A DNA stretch of 14,161 nucleotides, from contig CAWUUY010000145.1 in the NCBI GenBank assembly GCA_963924885.1, positions 1 to 14,161 on the forward strand. Direction: 5' to 3'. Each line of letters opens with the position of its first letter. Position 1 is the first letter of the stretch. Of the stretch, positions 7,953 through 13,965 are shown one piece after another. The position numbers and the translations under genes were made by a program. The stretch is from UBA5216 sp963924885. Lineage in GTDB: Bacteria > Pseudomonadota > Gammaproteobacteria > Burkholderiales > SG8-41. The notes under the pieces are model-generated. The model saw only the letters and a program-made list of their open reading frames with translations, was not told where the DNA came from and made no database searches.

Positions 7953-7965
7953 GATGCGCCGCGTC

Positions 7966-9012
7966 TCACTTGGGGGCGGCGTCCGGCGCCGCGACACGCA
8001 CCTTCTGCCCCTGCGTGATCTTGTATACGCCCGCTGTCACCACCACGTCGCCGACCTTGATGCCGGACGCGATGGCCACTGCATCCTCGCGAAACGCGCC
8101 CACGGTCACCGGCGCGAGCTTCACTGTTTGCGTCGCCGCATCCACCACCCACACCGCCGTGTTCGCGCCCTGCTGATACAGTGCGGTCAGCGGCAGTATC
8201 ACGACGGCGCTGCCCGTGCCCGCGTACGACAAAACCACGCTGGCCGTAATGTCGAGGCGCATGTTGTCATCCAAATCGCTCATCGCAATCCGCACCGCGT
8301 AAGTACGCGTCACCTCGTCGGCGGCGGGAGACACTTCGCGCACCTTGCCGGCATAACGTTTGCCGGGCGCGGCCCACAGCGTGATCTCGATGCGCTGCGC
8401 CGCCTGCACTTCAGGTAAACGGTTTTCTGGTACTGCGATGAGGATTTCTTTTTCAGCGTCGCGCGCCAGCCGCACCACGGTTTGCCCGGCGGCCACCACC
8501 TGCCCCACTTCCGCTTCCACGGCGGTGATCACGCTGGCGCGGTCGGCGCTGAGCACCGCATAGTCGCTTTGATTGTCCGCCACGCTCAACTGCGCCTTGG
8601 CCTGATCCAGGCGCGCCTGCGCCACATCCAGCGCGGCCTTGCGTTTGTCGATTTCTGCGCCACTGAAAAATTTTTTCTGATACAAATCGTTATAACGCGT
8701 GTAGTCGGCCTGCGCCTGCACCACATCGGCTTGCGCCGCCGCCAACTGGCTGCGCGCACCGGCGGAACCCAGTTGCAGATCACGCGCATCCACGAGCGAC
8801 AGCGGCGTACCCGCCTTCACCACCGCGCCCACATCCACCAGCCGCTCAGTGATTTTTCCGCCAAGGCGAAAACCCAGCGCGGACTCGCTGCGCGCGCGCA
8901 CCTCGCCGGCAAAGTTCGCTTGCAGACCCGCGTCGCCCGCCGCCGCCGTTTGCGTCATCACCAGTGGCGCCGCTGCGGGCACTGGCAGCCTCTCGCCACA
9001 TGCCGCCATCAA
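7966..9012 (-). CDS. RND efflux periplasmic adaptor (membrane fusion lipoprotein, HlyD/AcrA type)
   Basis: Adaptor subunits link an inner-membrane RND pump to an outer-membrane channel across the periplasm. The order of parts is typical: first half of the lipoyl-like domain (GFRLGGKITERLVDVGAVVKAG), an alpha-helical hairpin rich in Ala, Gln and Asp (about residues 70-145), the second lipoyl half (ITAVEAEVGQVVAAGQTVVRLA), then beta-barrel and membrane-proximal domains ending GVYKITQGQKVRV. The N-terminus is odd. Starting at TTG (9012) or ATG (9009) leaves only M-M-A-A-C before the lipidation cysteine, with no signal peptide. The same frame is open upstream to a TGA at 9081..9079 and reads NKNKYLKYFLLLFLMAAC, a complete lipoprotein signal, but contains no ATG, GTG or TTG; ATA at 9057..9055 is the likeliest candidate. 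The gene lies 13 nt before its pump partner, which is broken. Confidence 0.88.
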   Translation of the reverse strand: MMAACGERLPVPAAAPLVMTQTAAAGDAGLQANFAGEVRARSESALGFRLGGKITERLVDVGAVVKAGTPLSLVDARDLQLGSAGARSQLAAAQADVVQAQADYTRYNDLYQKKFFSGAEIDKRKAALDVAQARLDQAKAQLSVADNQSDYAVLSADRASVITAVEAEVGQVVAAGQTVVRLARDAEKEILIAVPENRLPEVQAAQRIEITLWAAPGKRYAGKVREVSPAADEVTRTYAVRIAMSDLDDNMRLDITASVVLSYAGTGSAVVILPLTALYQQGANTAVWVVDAATQTVKLAPVTVGAFREDAVAIASGIKVGDVVVTAGVYKITQGQKVRVAAPDAAPK

Positions 9013-9024
9013 AAACAGCAGGAG

Positions 9025-9061
9025 GAAATACTTTAAGTATTTGTTTTTATTAACTATTTTA
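9025..9061 (+). repeat. AT-rich repeat family, near-perfect copy (right of the pump genes)
   Basis: This copy matches 5332-5368 at 34 of 37 positions in direct orientation. It contains the palindrome AAATACTT-T-AAGTATTT (9026-9042). It carries the stop codon of the methyltransferase-like gene (TAG at 9056..9054), and on the minus strand it encodes VNKNKYLKYF, the basic n-region of the adaptor lipoprotein's signal peptide. Sequence on both sides returns at once to GC-rich coding DNA. Confidence 0.8.
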
Positions 9062-9878
9062 CGGACGAACCAGGCTTTTCAAAACGTAGCGTCATGCGAT
9101 CACTCTCGCCGATGGCAAGATATTTCTCCGGATCAAGTCGCCCGCGCGACATCGGCGGCAATGTCCACACGCCGTTGGGATGATCTTTGGTGTCTTTCGG
9201 ATTGGCGTTCACTTCGGATTTCGCCTCCAGTTTGAAACCCGCCTTTTCGGCAAGATCAATCACATACGCCTCGGTCATGTAACCCGATTTAATCTGCTGC
9301 TCAAACGACGCGCCGCGATGCGCGCGATGTTCAACCACGCCGAGAATGCCGCCCGGCTTCAACGCGTCAAAAAATGCCTTGAATACCAGCGCGTCGGATT
9401 TTTGCGCGCTCCAGTTATGCACATTGCGAAACGTCAGCACCAGGTCCGCACTGCCCGCCGGCGCGATCGCCAGATACTCCGGCGGCCCCAGCGAGGTAAA
9501 CACCGGCTTGCCGTACAGCGCCGGACGTTTGGCGTAGGCCGCTTCCTGTTTTTCACGTGCCTCGCGTTGCCACGCGGGCAGCTTGGGATTTTCAACGGCG
9601 TTGCCGGCGAGATACAACTTGCCCTGGTCGCGCAGCACCGGCGCCAGTATTTCCGAGTACCAGCCGCCGCCGGGCCAGATTTCCACCACCGTCATGTCCG
9701 GCTTCAAACCGAAGAACAGCAGCGTCTCGCGCGGATGGCGGTACTTGTCGCGCGCGCGATTGACCTCGGCGCGATGCTCGCCCGCCAAGGCGGTGTCGAG
9801 CAAAGCCTCCACGCCCTGTGTCGCGCTCACCCCCGGCCACGCCAACAACAGACCCGCTATCATGTGCCGCCATTTCAT
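9054..9878 (-). CDS. Exported methyltransferase-like protein (COG4798 type)
   Basis: The 274-residue protein resembles predicted class I SAM-dependent methyltransferases that carry a signal peptide (COG4798-like); no substrate is known to me. The N-terminus MKWRHMIAGLLLAWPGVSATQG looks like a Sec signal. YRHPRETLLFFGLKPDMTVVEI precedes a motif I variant EIWPGGGWYSEILAP (about residues 66-80), followed by DLVLTFRNVHNW, ALKPGGILGVVEHR and a GYMTEAYVIDLAEKAGF segment, all in the expected order for the fold. The start at 9878 is chosen because AAGGAG lies 6 nt before it; a TTG five codons upstream would place that site inside the gene. The last codons and the TAG stop lie in the AT-rich repeat, and the stop overlaps a possible ATA start of the adaptor gene. 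The MFS gene ends 25 nt upstream. Whether it binds SAM outside the cytoplasm is unknown. Confidence 0.85.
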   Translation of the reverse strand: MKWRHMIAGLLLAWPGVSATQGVEALLDTALAGEHRAEVNRARDKYRHPRETLLFFGLKPDMTVVEIWPGGGWYSEILAPVLRDQGKLYLAGNAVENPKLPAWQREAREKQEAAYAKRPALYGKPVFTSLGPPEYLAIAPAGSADLVLTFRNVHNWSAQKSDALVFKAFFDALKPGGILGVVEHRAHRGASFEQQIKSGYMTEAYVIDLAEKAGFKLEAKSEVNANPKDTKDHPNGVWTLPPMSRGRLDPEKYLAIGESDRMTLRFEKPGSSVK

Positions 9879-9884
9879 GCTGCG

Positions 9885-9890
9885 CTCCTT
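9885..9890 (-). promoter_or_regulatory. Shine-Dalgarno AAGGAG deciding the methyltransferase-like start
   Basis: On the minus strand AAGGAG is followed by CGCAGC and then ATG at 9878..9876, an ideal spacing. This supports that ATG over the upstream TTG. Confidence 0.75.
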
Positions 9891-9903
9891 CAATCTACTT
9901 TCG

Positions 9904-11055
9904 TCATTTTACGCCGGGCGACGCCCTGCCCGCGCGGCGGCTGAGATAGCTGCCCACCGCCATCAGCGCGGCAGTGGCGACAAACACCGGCAGCAACCCC
10001 ACCCAAGCGCTGAGAGTACCGAACGTGATCGGGATCACCAGGTGCATCAGGTTCACCACCGTAAAACGCACGCCCAGCACCTCGCCTGAGCGTCCCGTCG
10101 GCGCGCGGTTGTAGACCATCAATAGCGACAAGGGCTGCCCACAGCCCAGGCCCAGCCCCAACAAAAATGAAATCAGGAACAGCGCCGTCACGCTCTGAAA
10201 AAACGGAAATAAAAAATACCCCAAACCCGCCACCAGCAGCGCGCCCGCCATCACGTTCTCCTCGCTCCAGCGTTTGAGCAACAGCGGCATCACCACGCGC
10301 ATCAGCAACGCAGCGATCGCCTGCGCACCCATCACCGCGCCGATCATGGTGGCGGAGAGTTTAATCTCGTGACCGTATATCGGCATGTAAAACGTGTACA
10401 GATCCATGCCCGCAACCACAATGCCCGCGACAATGATCGTCAAGCGCAAATCGCGATTGCGCAGTATTTGCGTGATGCCGCTGGTGGAAGTCGCAGCATC
10501 CTTGACCCGCGCCAGCGGTATGTGGCGCCGGCACGCAAACCAGCTTGCGCTGACCAACGCCAGCACCACACCCAGCGCCATATACGCCATGCGGTGGCCG
10601 AAATGGTCGATCATATAACCCACGCCCAGCGGCCCCGCGAGACCACTCGCCGCCAGACCGATGCTGTAGTAGCTGACGTTGCGACTGCGCGCGCTGGCCT
10701 CGCCGATGGACGAAATCAACTGCTGCGACGCCACGCCGAAAAACACCAACGACAGGCCGCTCACCAGCGCGGAGATGTACAGCGCGAGCAATGCCGGCCA
10801 CGCGAAGGGTATCAACACGCCGGCGCCGAATCCCGCAATGCCACCGAACACCGGCCAGAAGCTGCCGACGCGATCGATCACGCGGCCCGCATAGACCGAC
10901 ATCAGCAAAGGAAAAATGGCAAAAAACGCGATCAGTATGCCCACCGCCGCTTGCGATGCACCCAGTTCCAGCGCATACAGCGACATCAGTACGCGCACGC
11001 CGATAAAGCTGCCGAACGTCAAAAAACTCAGGACTACGACGATCCAGATCAGCAT
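9904..11055 (-). CDS. MFS transporter (putative multidrug or metabolite exporter)
   Basis: The 383-residue protein has about a dozen hydrophobic segments, as expected for a 12-helix major facilitator in the inner membrane. The N-terminal half shows GASQAAVGILIAFFAIFPLL followed by YAGRVIDRVGSFWP, matching the helix 2-3 loop signature (GxxxDRxG, about residues 62-72). The central loop (CRRHIPLARVKDAATS) separates two six-helix halves. The substrate cannot be predicted. The ATG at 11055 is preferred because it begins directly at helix 1 (MLIWIVVVLSFLTFG) and lies just after a possible promoter. The frame is open to ATG 11157, but those 34 extra residues are polar and overlap the divergent promoter region. 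No Shine-Dalgarno precedes 11055; GTG at 11097 is a further alternative. The opposite-strand dehydrogenase gene is divergent. Confidence 0.85.
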   Translation of the reverse strand: MLIWIVVVLSFLTFGSFIGVRVLMSLYALELGASQAAVGILIAFFAIFPLLMSVYAGRVIDRVGSFWPVFGGIAGFGAGVLIPFAWPALLALYISALVSGLSLVFFGVASQQLISSIGEASARSRNVSYYSIGLAASGLAGPLGVGYMIDHFGHRMAYMALGVVLALVSASWFACRRHIPLARVKDAATSTSGITQILRNRDLRLTIIVAGIVVAGMDLYTFYMPIYGHEIKLSATMIGAVMGAQAIAALLMRVVMPLLLKRWSEENVMAGALLVAGLGYFLFPFFQSVTALFLISFLLGLGLGCGQPLSLLMVYNRAPTGRSGEVLGVRFTVVNLMHLVIPITFGTLSAWVGLLPVFVATAALMAVGSYLSRRAGRASPGVK

Positions 11056-11080
11056 CGGGAGGTGAACCGGTGAGCGCGAG

Positions 11081-11108
11081 ACTATAAACGCAAGCACGTT
11101 CGCGTCAT
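11081..11108 (-). promoter_or_regulatory. Candidate promoter of the MFS gene
   Basis: On the minus strand ATGACG (11108..11103) is separated by 16 nt from TATAGT (11086..11081), a 5-of-6 match to the -10 consensus. Transcription would begin near 11074, about 19 nt before the chosen MFS ATG and inside the longer alternative reading frame, which supports the shorter protein. The -35 matches only moderately. Confidence 0.4.
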
Positions 11109-11127
11109 TCAGGGAAGATGCTATTCT
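11099..11127 (+). promoter_or_regulatory. Weak candidate promoter of the dehydrogenase gene
   Basis: TATTCT at 11122-11127 is preceded by TGC, an extended -10 pattern. The -35 position 17 nt upstream (TTCGCG) is poor. Transcription would start about 35 nt before the dehydrogenase ATG and would overlap the divergent MFS promoter. Confidence 0.25.
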
Positions 11128-11159
11128 AACGCAATCACCTACCCACCCTTCCGTCATTC

Positions 11160-11165
11160 AGGAGA
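11160..11165 (+). promoter_or_regulatory. Shine-Dalgarno AGGAGA of the dehydrogenase gene
   Basis: AGGAGA ends 5 nt before the ATG at 11171, with good spacing. It fixes the start of the dehydrogenase. Confidence 0.75.
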
Positions 11166-11170
11166 TCATC

Positions 11171-12073
11171 ATGGAAGTAAACAACAGCATCGGCATCACC
11201 AGCCCCGGCGACATGGGACAAGGCGTCGCCATGTGCCTCAAGGCGCTCGGTTTCAACGTGTGCATGGCCTCGGACGGACGCAGCCCGCGCACGCGTGGTC
11301 TCGGCGAAAAAGCCGGACTCACCGATCTTCATACGCTGGAAAATCTGGTGAAAGAATGCGACATGGTGCTGTCGGTGCTTGATCCCGGCGCCGCCGTCAC
11401 CAATGCGCGCGCGCTGGCCGCCGCGTGTAAGGCCACCGGGCGCAAGATCGTGTTCGTCGATTGCAACGCCGTCGCGCCGCAGACCATGACCGAGATCACC
11501 GACATCATGTCAGCAGTGGGATGCACCACCATCGACGCCGGCATCATCGGCCCGCCGCCACGCGGCACGGCCAAGCAGCGCTTCTACGTATCCGGCCCGA
11601 ACGCCGCATTGATGAACCGCATAAACTGTCCGCAGATAGCCGTGCGCATCGCCGGCGAAAAAATCGGCGATGCTTCCGCCGTAAAGATGTGCTACGCGGC
11701 GATGACCAAGGGTTCCATCGCGCTGGGCGTCGAATTGCTGGTGGCCGCGCGCAAACTCGGTGTGGCGCAAACGCTTGAAGCCGAATTCATGGCCAGCCAG
11801 TCCGAGCTCTACGAATCCGTGTTGAGCCGTTCCGAGCGCATGCCGTTCAAGGCCTATCGCTGGGTGCCGGAAATGCAGGAGATCGCGAAAACTTTTGAAG
11901 GCGCAGGCCTCACGCCGCGCATCCTGCAAGGCGCCGCGGATTTGTTTGCGCAGATCGCCGCCACGCCGCAGGGCCGCGAATCGCCCGAGGAAGCACGCGA
12001 CAAAAACCGCAGCGGCATACAGGTGATTGAAGCTCTTGCAGACACCATCAAGGGCCCTGCCCGCCTGGCCTGA
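11171..12073 (+). CDS. NAD(P)-binding dehydrogenase, 6-phosphogluconate/3-hydroxyisobutyrate dehydrogenase superfamily with DUF1932 C-terminus
   Basis: The 300-residue cytoplasmic enzyme begins with a Rossmann domain whose dinucleotide loop reads GITSPGDMGQG (about residues 8-18), a variant of GxGxxG seen in the DUF1932 branch. SVLDPGAAV (about 68-76) and FVDCNAVAPQTM (about 95-106) continue the domain. GIIGPPPRG (about 124-132) matches the substrate-loop region, and GDASAVKMCYAAMTKG (about 166-181) holds the lysine (about 172) expected to act in catalysis. The helical C-terminal region from about 185 (ALGVELLVAARKLGV) looks like DUF1932. The substrate is probably a small hydroxyacid but cannot be named. 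It is a single gene, divergent from the MFS gene and convergent with the cyclase-FHA gene 47 nt downstream, a gap with only a weak GC hairpin and no T run. Confidence 0.88.
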   Translation: MEVNNSIGITSPGDMGQGVAMCLKALGFNVCMASDGRSPRTRGLGEKAGLTDLHTLENLVKECDMVLSVLDPGAAVTNARALAAACKATGRKIVFVDCNAVAPQTMTEITDIMSAVGCTTIDAGIIGPPPRGTAKQRFYVSGPNAALMNRINCPQIAVRIAGEKIGDASAVKMCYAAMTKGSIALGVELLVAARKLGVAQTLEAEFMASQSELYESVLSRSERMPFKAYRWVPEMQEIAKTFEGAGLTPRILQGAADLFAQIAATPQGRESPEEARDKNRSGIQVIEALADTIKGPARLA

Positions 12074-12120
12074 ACCGGACTACACGCGAAACTGCGAGCG
12101 CCGGTCGCGCCGGAAGGCGA

Positions 12121-12567
12121 TCACGCCCTTCGCTGCTTCCGCGCGGCTGCGGCCCAGGGGATTTCGCCGGAACCTTCGATCACCGTTTCACCGCGCAGCA
12201 GATGAACCTCATCGCCGCTGGCCAGCGTGATATAGGTGCCGTTGACGCTGTGATCAATCACGTAAAAACTGGTGCGCACAAAACGTATCGAGCAATGGCG
12301 CTGCGACGAAAAAGCATCGGTGACCACCAGATCGCAACCGGGCGCGCGCCCCATGGTCATCAGCGGCGTCCAGCGATCCACGCGCACCCGCTCATCACCC
12401 AGCGTCTTGACTAGTCTGCCGTCAAAGCGCTGCAACTGAGCGGCCAGCATCGACAGGCAATCGTTGATGGCGCTGCGCGCGGCGCCATCGCCCAATTGAT
12501 GATAAAGACGGCTGCTCTCGGTAATATCCGCGAACAGCACCGTCATCGTCTGCGTTTGTCTCGCCAT
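12121..12567 (-). CDS. Truncated class III nucleotide cyclase domain fused to an FHA domain
   Basis: The 148-residue protein starts TMTVLFADITESSRLYHQLGDG, the start of an adenylate/guanylate cyclase catalytic domain with its first metal Asp (FADI), and continues to GRLVKTLGDE, which carries the second. Full-length relatives continue for roughly another 150 residues before an FHA domain; here GDE runs straight into RVRVDRW and a complete FHA core: TMGRAPGCDLVV, SSQRHCSI, IDHSVNGTYI and LLRGETVIEGSGEI. The phosphothreonine-binding residues of FHA domains (Gly-Arg, Ser, His, Asn-Gly) are all present. Substrate-selecting and transition-state residues of the cyclase are missing, so catalysis is unlikely. 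ATG 12567 is used because relatives begin next to VLFADI; ATGs at 12576 and 12585 are alternatives. The product could still bind phosphoproteins, or the gene may be a decayed or misassembled copy. Confidence 0.7.
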   Translation of the reverse strand: MARQTQTMTVLFADITESSRLYHQLGDGAARSAINDCLSMLAAQLQRFDGRLVKTLGDERVRVDRWTPLMTMGRAPGCDLVVTDAFSSQRHCSIRFVRTSFYVIDHSVNGTYITLASGDEVHLLRGETVIEGSGEIPWAAAARKQRRA

Positions 12568-12706
12568 GGTAACCATAACCGCCATCGTAGCCGGGTTAGC
12601 GCCCGTCGCACAACAATCCGTTGACAAAACTGATCGACTTTTGAGCGCGGCTTCATCACAATCGTGAAATTGCCATAGCGCTACATTTCCACCCTGGGAT
12701 CCACTC

Positions 12707-13519
12707 ATGACCAACGACACCCGCAGCATGGCGTTATTTTGTGATTTTGAAAACGTTGCGCTCGGCGTGCGTGACCTGCACACCGACGCCTTCGATATCG
12801 GCAAGGTGCTCGAACGCCTTCTGTTGAAGGGCAATATCGTGGTCAAAAAAGCCTATTGCGACTGGGAGCGTTATCGCGAGTTCAAAAAAGACATGCACGA
12901 AGCCGCGTTCGAGATGATCGAAATTCCGCACGTTCGCCAGTCCGGCAAGAACTCAGCCGACATACGCATGGTGGTCGATGCGCTGGACCTGTGCTATACC
13001 AAGGCGCACGTGGACACTTTTGTCATCATCAGCGGTGATTCGGATTTCTCGCCGCTGGTATCGAAGCTGCGCGAGAACAACAAAGTGGTGATCGGCGTCG
13101 GCGTCAAAAAATCCTCGTCCGATCTGCTGATCGCCAATTGCGACGAATTTATTTTCTACGATGATCTGGTGCGCGAAAAAACCCGCAAGCAGTCGCGCAA
13201 GAAAAAACCCACCGCCGCCAGTTCCTCAAGTGCCGCCAGCAAAGCCGCGCCGGAAGCCGATCGTACCGCCGAGGCGCTGGATGTGGTAATGGAAACCATC
13301 GAGGCGTTGTTCGCCGAACGCAGCGCCGAAGAAAAAATCTGGGGGTCGATGGTCAAGCAGGCGTTAAAACGCCGCAAGCCCGGATTCAATGAAGCGTTTT
13401 ACGGTTTTCGCTCGTTCGGCAAATTGCTCGACGAAGCCGAAGCGCGCAAGCTGATCGTGACCGAACCCGACGAAAAATCAGGCGGCGTGATCATCAAGAG
13501 CTTCAATCCGGATTATTGA
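12707..13519 (+). CDS. NYN-domain putative RNase with C-terminal LOTUS/OST-HTH domain
   Basis: The N-terminal 155 residues form an NYN domain (LabA/DUF88 group, PIN-like nuclease fold). Acidic residues expected to bind metal are visible: FCDFENV (Asp13, with Asn16), KNSADIRMVVDAL (Asp85, Asp91) and SGDSDFSPL (Asp111, Asp113). A lysine- then Ala/Ser-rich linker (about 158-185) leads to a winged-helix domain (about 190-266) with IWGSMVKQALKRRKPGFNE and YGFRSFGKLLDEAE, typical of LOTUS/OST-HTH RNA-binding domains. Together they suggest a cytoplasmic RNA-degrading or RNA-processing protein with unknown target. All parts are present and of usual length (270 residues). Only a weak ribosome site (GGGAT) precedes the ATG; Met8 is an alternative. 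A small membrane-protein gene follows after 24 nt and may be co-transcribed. Confidence 0.9.
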   Translation: MTNDTRSMALFCDFENVALGVRDLHTDAFDIGKVLERLLLKGNIVVKKAYCDWERYREFKKDMHEAAFEMIEIPHVRQSGKNSADIRMVVDALDLCYTKAHVDTFVIISGDSDFSPLVSKLRENNKVVIGVGVKKSSSDLLIANCDEFIFYDDLVREKTRKQSRKKKPTAASSSSAASKAAPEADRTAEALDVVMETIEALFAERSAEEKIWGSMVKQALKRRKPGFNEAFYGFRSFGKLLDEAEARKLIVTEPDEKSGGVIIKSFNPDY

Positions 13520-13543
13520 CCCATCGAACTTGCCACTGCCGCA

Positions 13544-13846
13544 ATGGTCAAAATCCGCATGAACACACTCCAAGGCACAGGCTGGCTGACGCGTATCGCC
13601 GTCACGCTGGTGACACTGGTACTGGTCGTCCTCGGATTTTTCTTTCTGACGGTGGCGCTGATCGCCGGCGCGATGGTGGCCGTCGTCGTCGGTGCGCGCC
13701 TGTGGTGGACACTGCGCAAACTCAAACGCGCGTCGGGTGACACCGCGGGCAACGTCACGGTGGATGCCGACAGCCGCGTCGTCGAAGGCGACTACACCTT
13801 GGTTGAGCGCGAAAGCACCGTGACGCGGCTGCCGCCAAAATCATAG
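13544..13846 (+). CDS. Small membrane protein of unknown function
   Basis: The product has 100 residues if the ATG at 13544 is used, 95 from the ATG at 13559; neither has a clear Shine-Dalgarno. One long or two tightly spaced hydrophobic segments span about residues 15-50 (ending GARLWWTLRKLKRA), so it is an inner-membrane protein, probably with the basic C-terminal side in the cytoplasm. The remaining half is polar and ends with VVEGDYTLVERESTVTRLP, a pattern I associate with uncharacterised short proteobacterial membrane proteins next to unrelated genes. No function is known to me. It starts 24 nt after the NYN-LOTUS gene on the same strand. Confidence 0.75.
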   Translation: MVKIRMNTLQGTGWLTRIAVTLVTLVLVVLGFFFLTVALIAGAMVAVVVGARLWWTLRKLKRASGDTAGNVTVDADSRVVEGDYTLVERESTVTRLPPKS

Positions 13847-13860
13847 CCTGCCATGGAACA

Positions 13861-13893
13861 TAACGTAAGCATCTGTTATTAAACAATATTTAA
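13861..13893 (+). repeat. AT-rich repeat family, degenerate intergenic copy
   Basis: TAACGTAAGCATCTGTT (13861-13877) matches 15 of 17 bases of the copy inside ggt (3458-3474). From TAAG at 13866 it also aligns with the strong copies (TAAG-YAT-YTGTT, then ATTAA and TATTTA with small gaps). It lies in the 119-nt space between the small membrane-protein gene and the ygfZ-like gene, in the same orientation as the other copies. It could double as an AT-rich upstream element of the ygfZ promoter. Confidence 0.45.
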
Positions 13894-13923
13894 TCATGCC
13901 GCTAACGTCACCCCCGCTTCGGA

Positions 13924-13929
13924 TAGAAT
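13924..13929 (+). promoter_or_regulatory. Candidate -10 of the ygfZ-like gene (TAGAAT)
   Basis: TAGAAT matches the -10 consensus at 5 of 6 bases. It lies about 37 nt before the GTG start, directly upstream of an 8-bp inverted repeat. No good -35 is found 16-18 nt upstream. Confidence 0.35.
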
Positions 13930-13957
13930 GCGCGCTCTTTGAATGAGACGAGCGCGC
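13930..13957 (+). promoter_or_regulatory. Inverted repeat GCGCGCTC / GAGCGCGC in the ygfZ leader
   Basis: Arms 13930-13937 and 13950-13957 are perfectly complementary (8 bp, mostly G-C) around a 12-nt loop. The second arm ends 8 nt before the GTG start. It could be an operator overlapping the transcription start or a leader hairpin close to the ribosome site. There is no T run right after it, so termination is unlikely. Confidence 0.45.
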
Positions 13958-13965
13958 TTACTGTT

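Noticed and set aside
11056..11157. Longer MFS start at 11157
   Set aside because: The extra 34 residues do not look like part of an MFS protein and overlap the likely promoter.
12074..12120. Terminator between the convergent dehydrogenase and cyclase-FHA genes
   Set aside because: Only a short CCGG-based hairpin is present and there is no T run on either strand.
12621..12626. Perfect TTGACA as a -35 for the NYN gene
   Set aside because: No -10-like hexamer follows at 15-19 nt; the bases there are GC-rich.
12568..12846. N-terminal extension of the cyclase-FHA frame
   Set aside because: Composition is unlike coding sequence, it overlaps the start of the NYN gene, and family members begin next to VLFADI.
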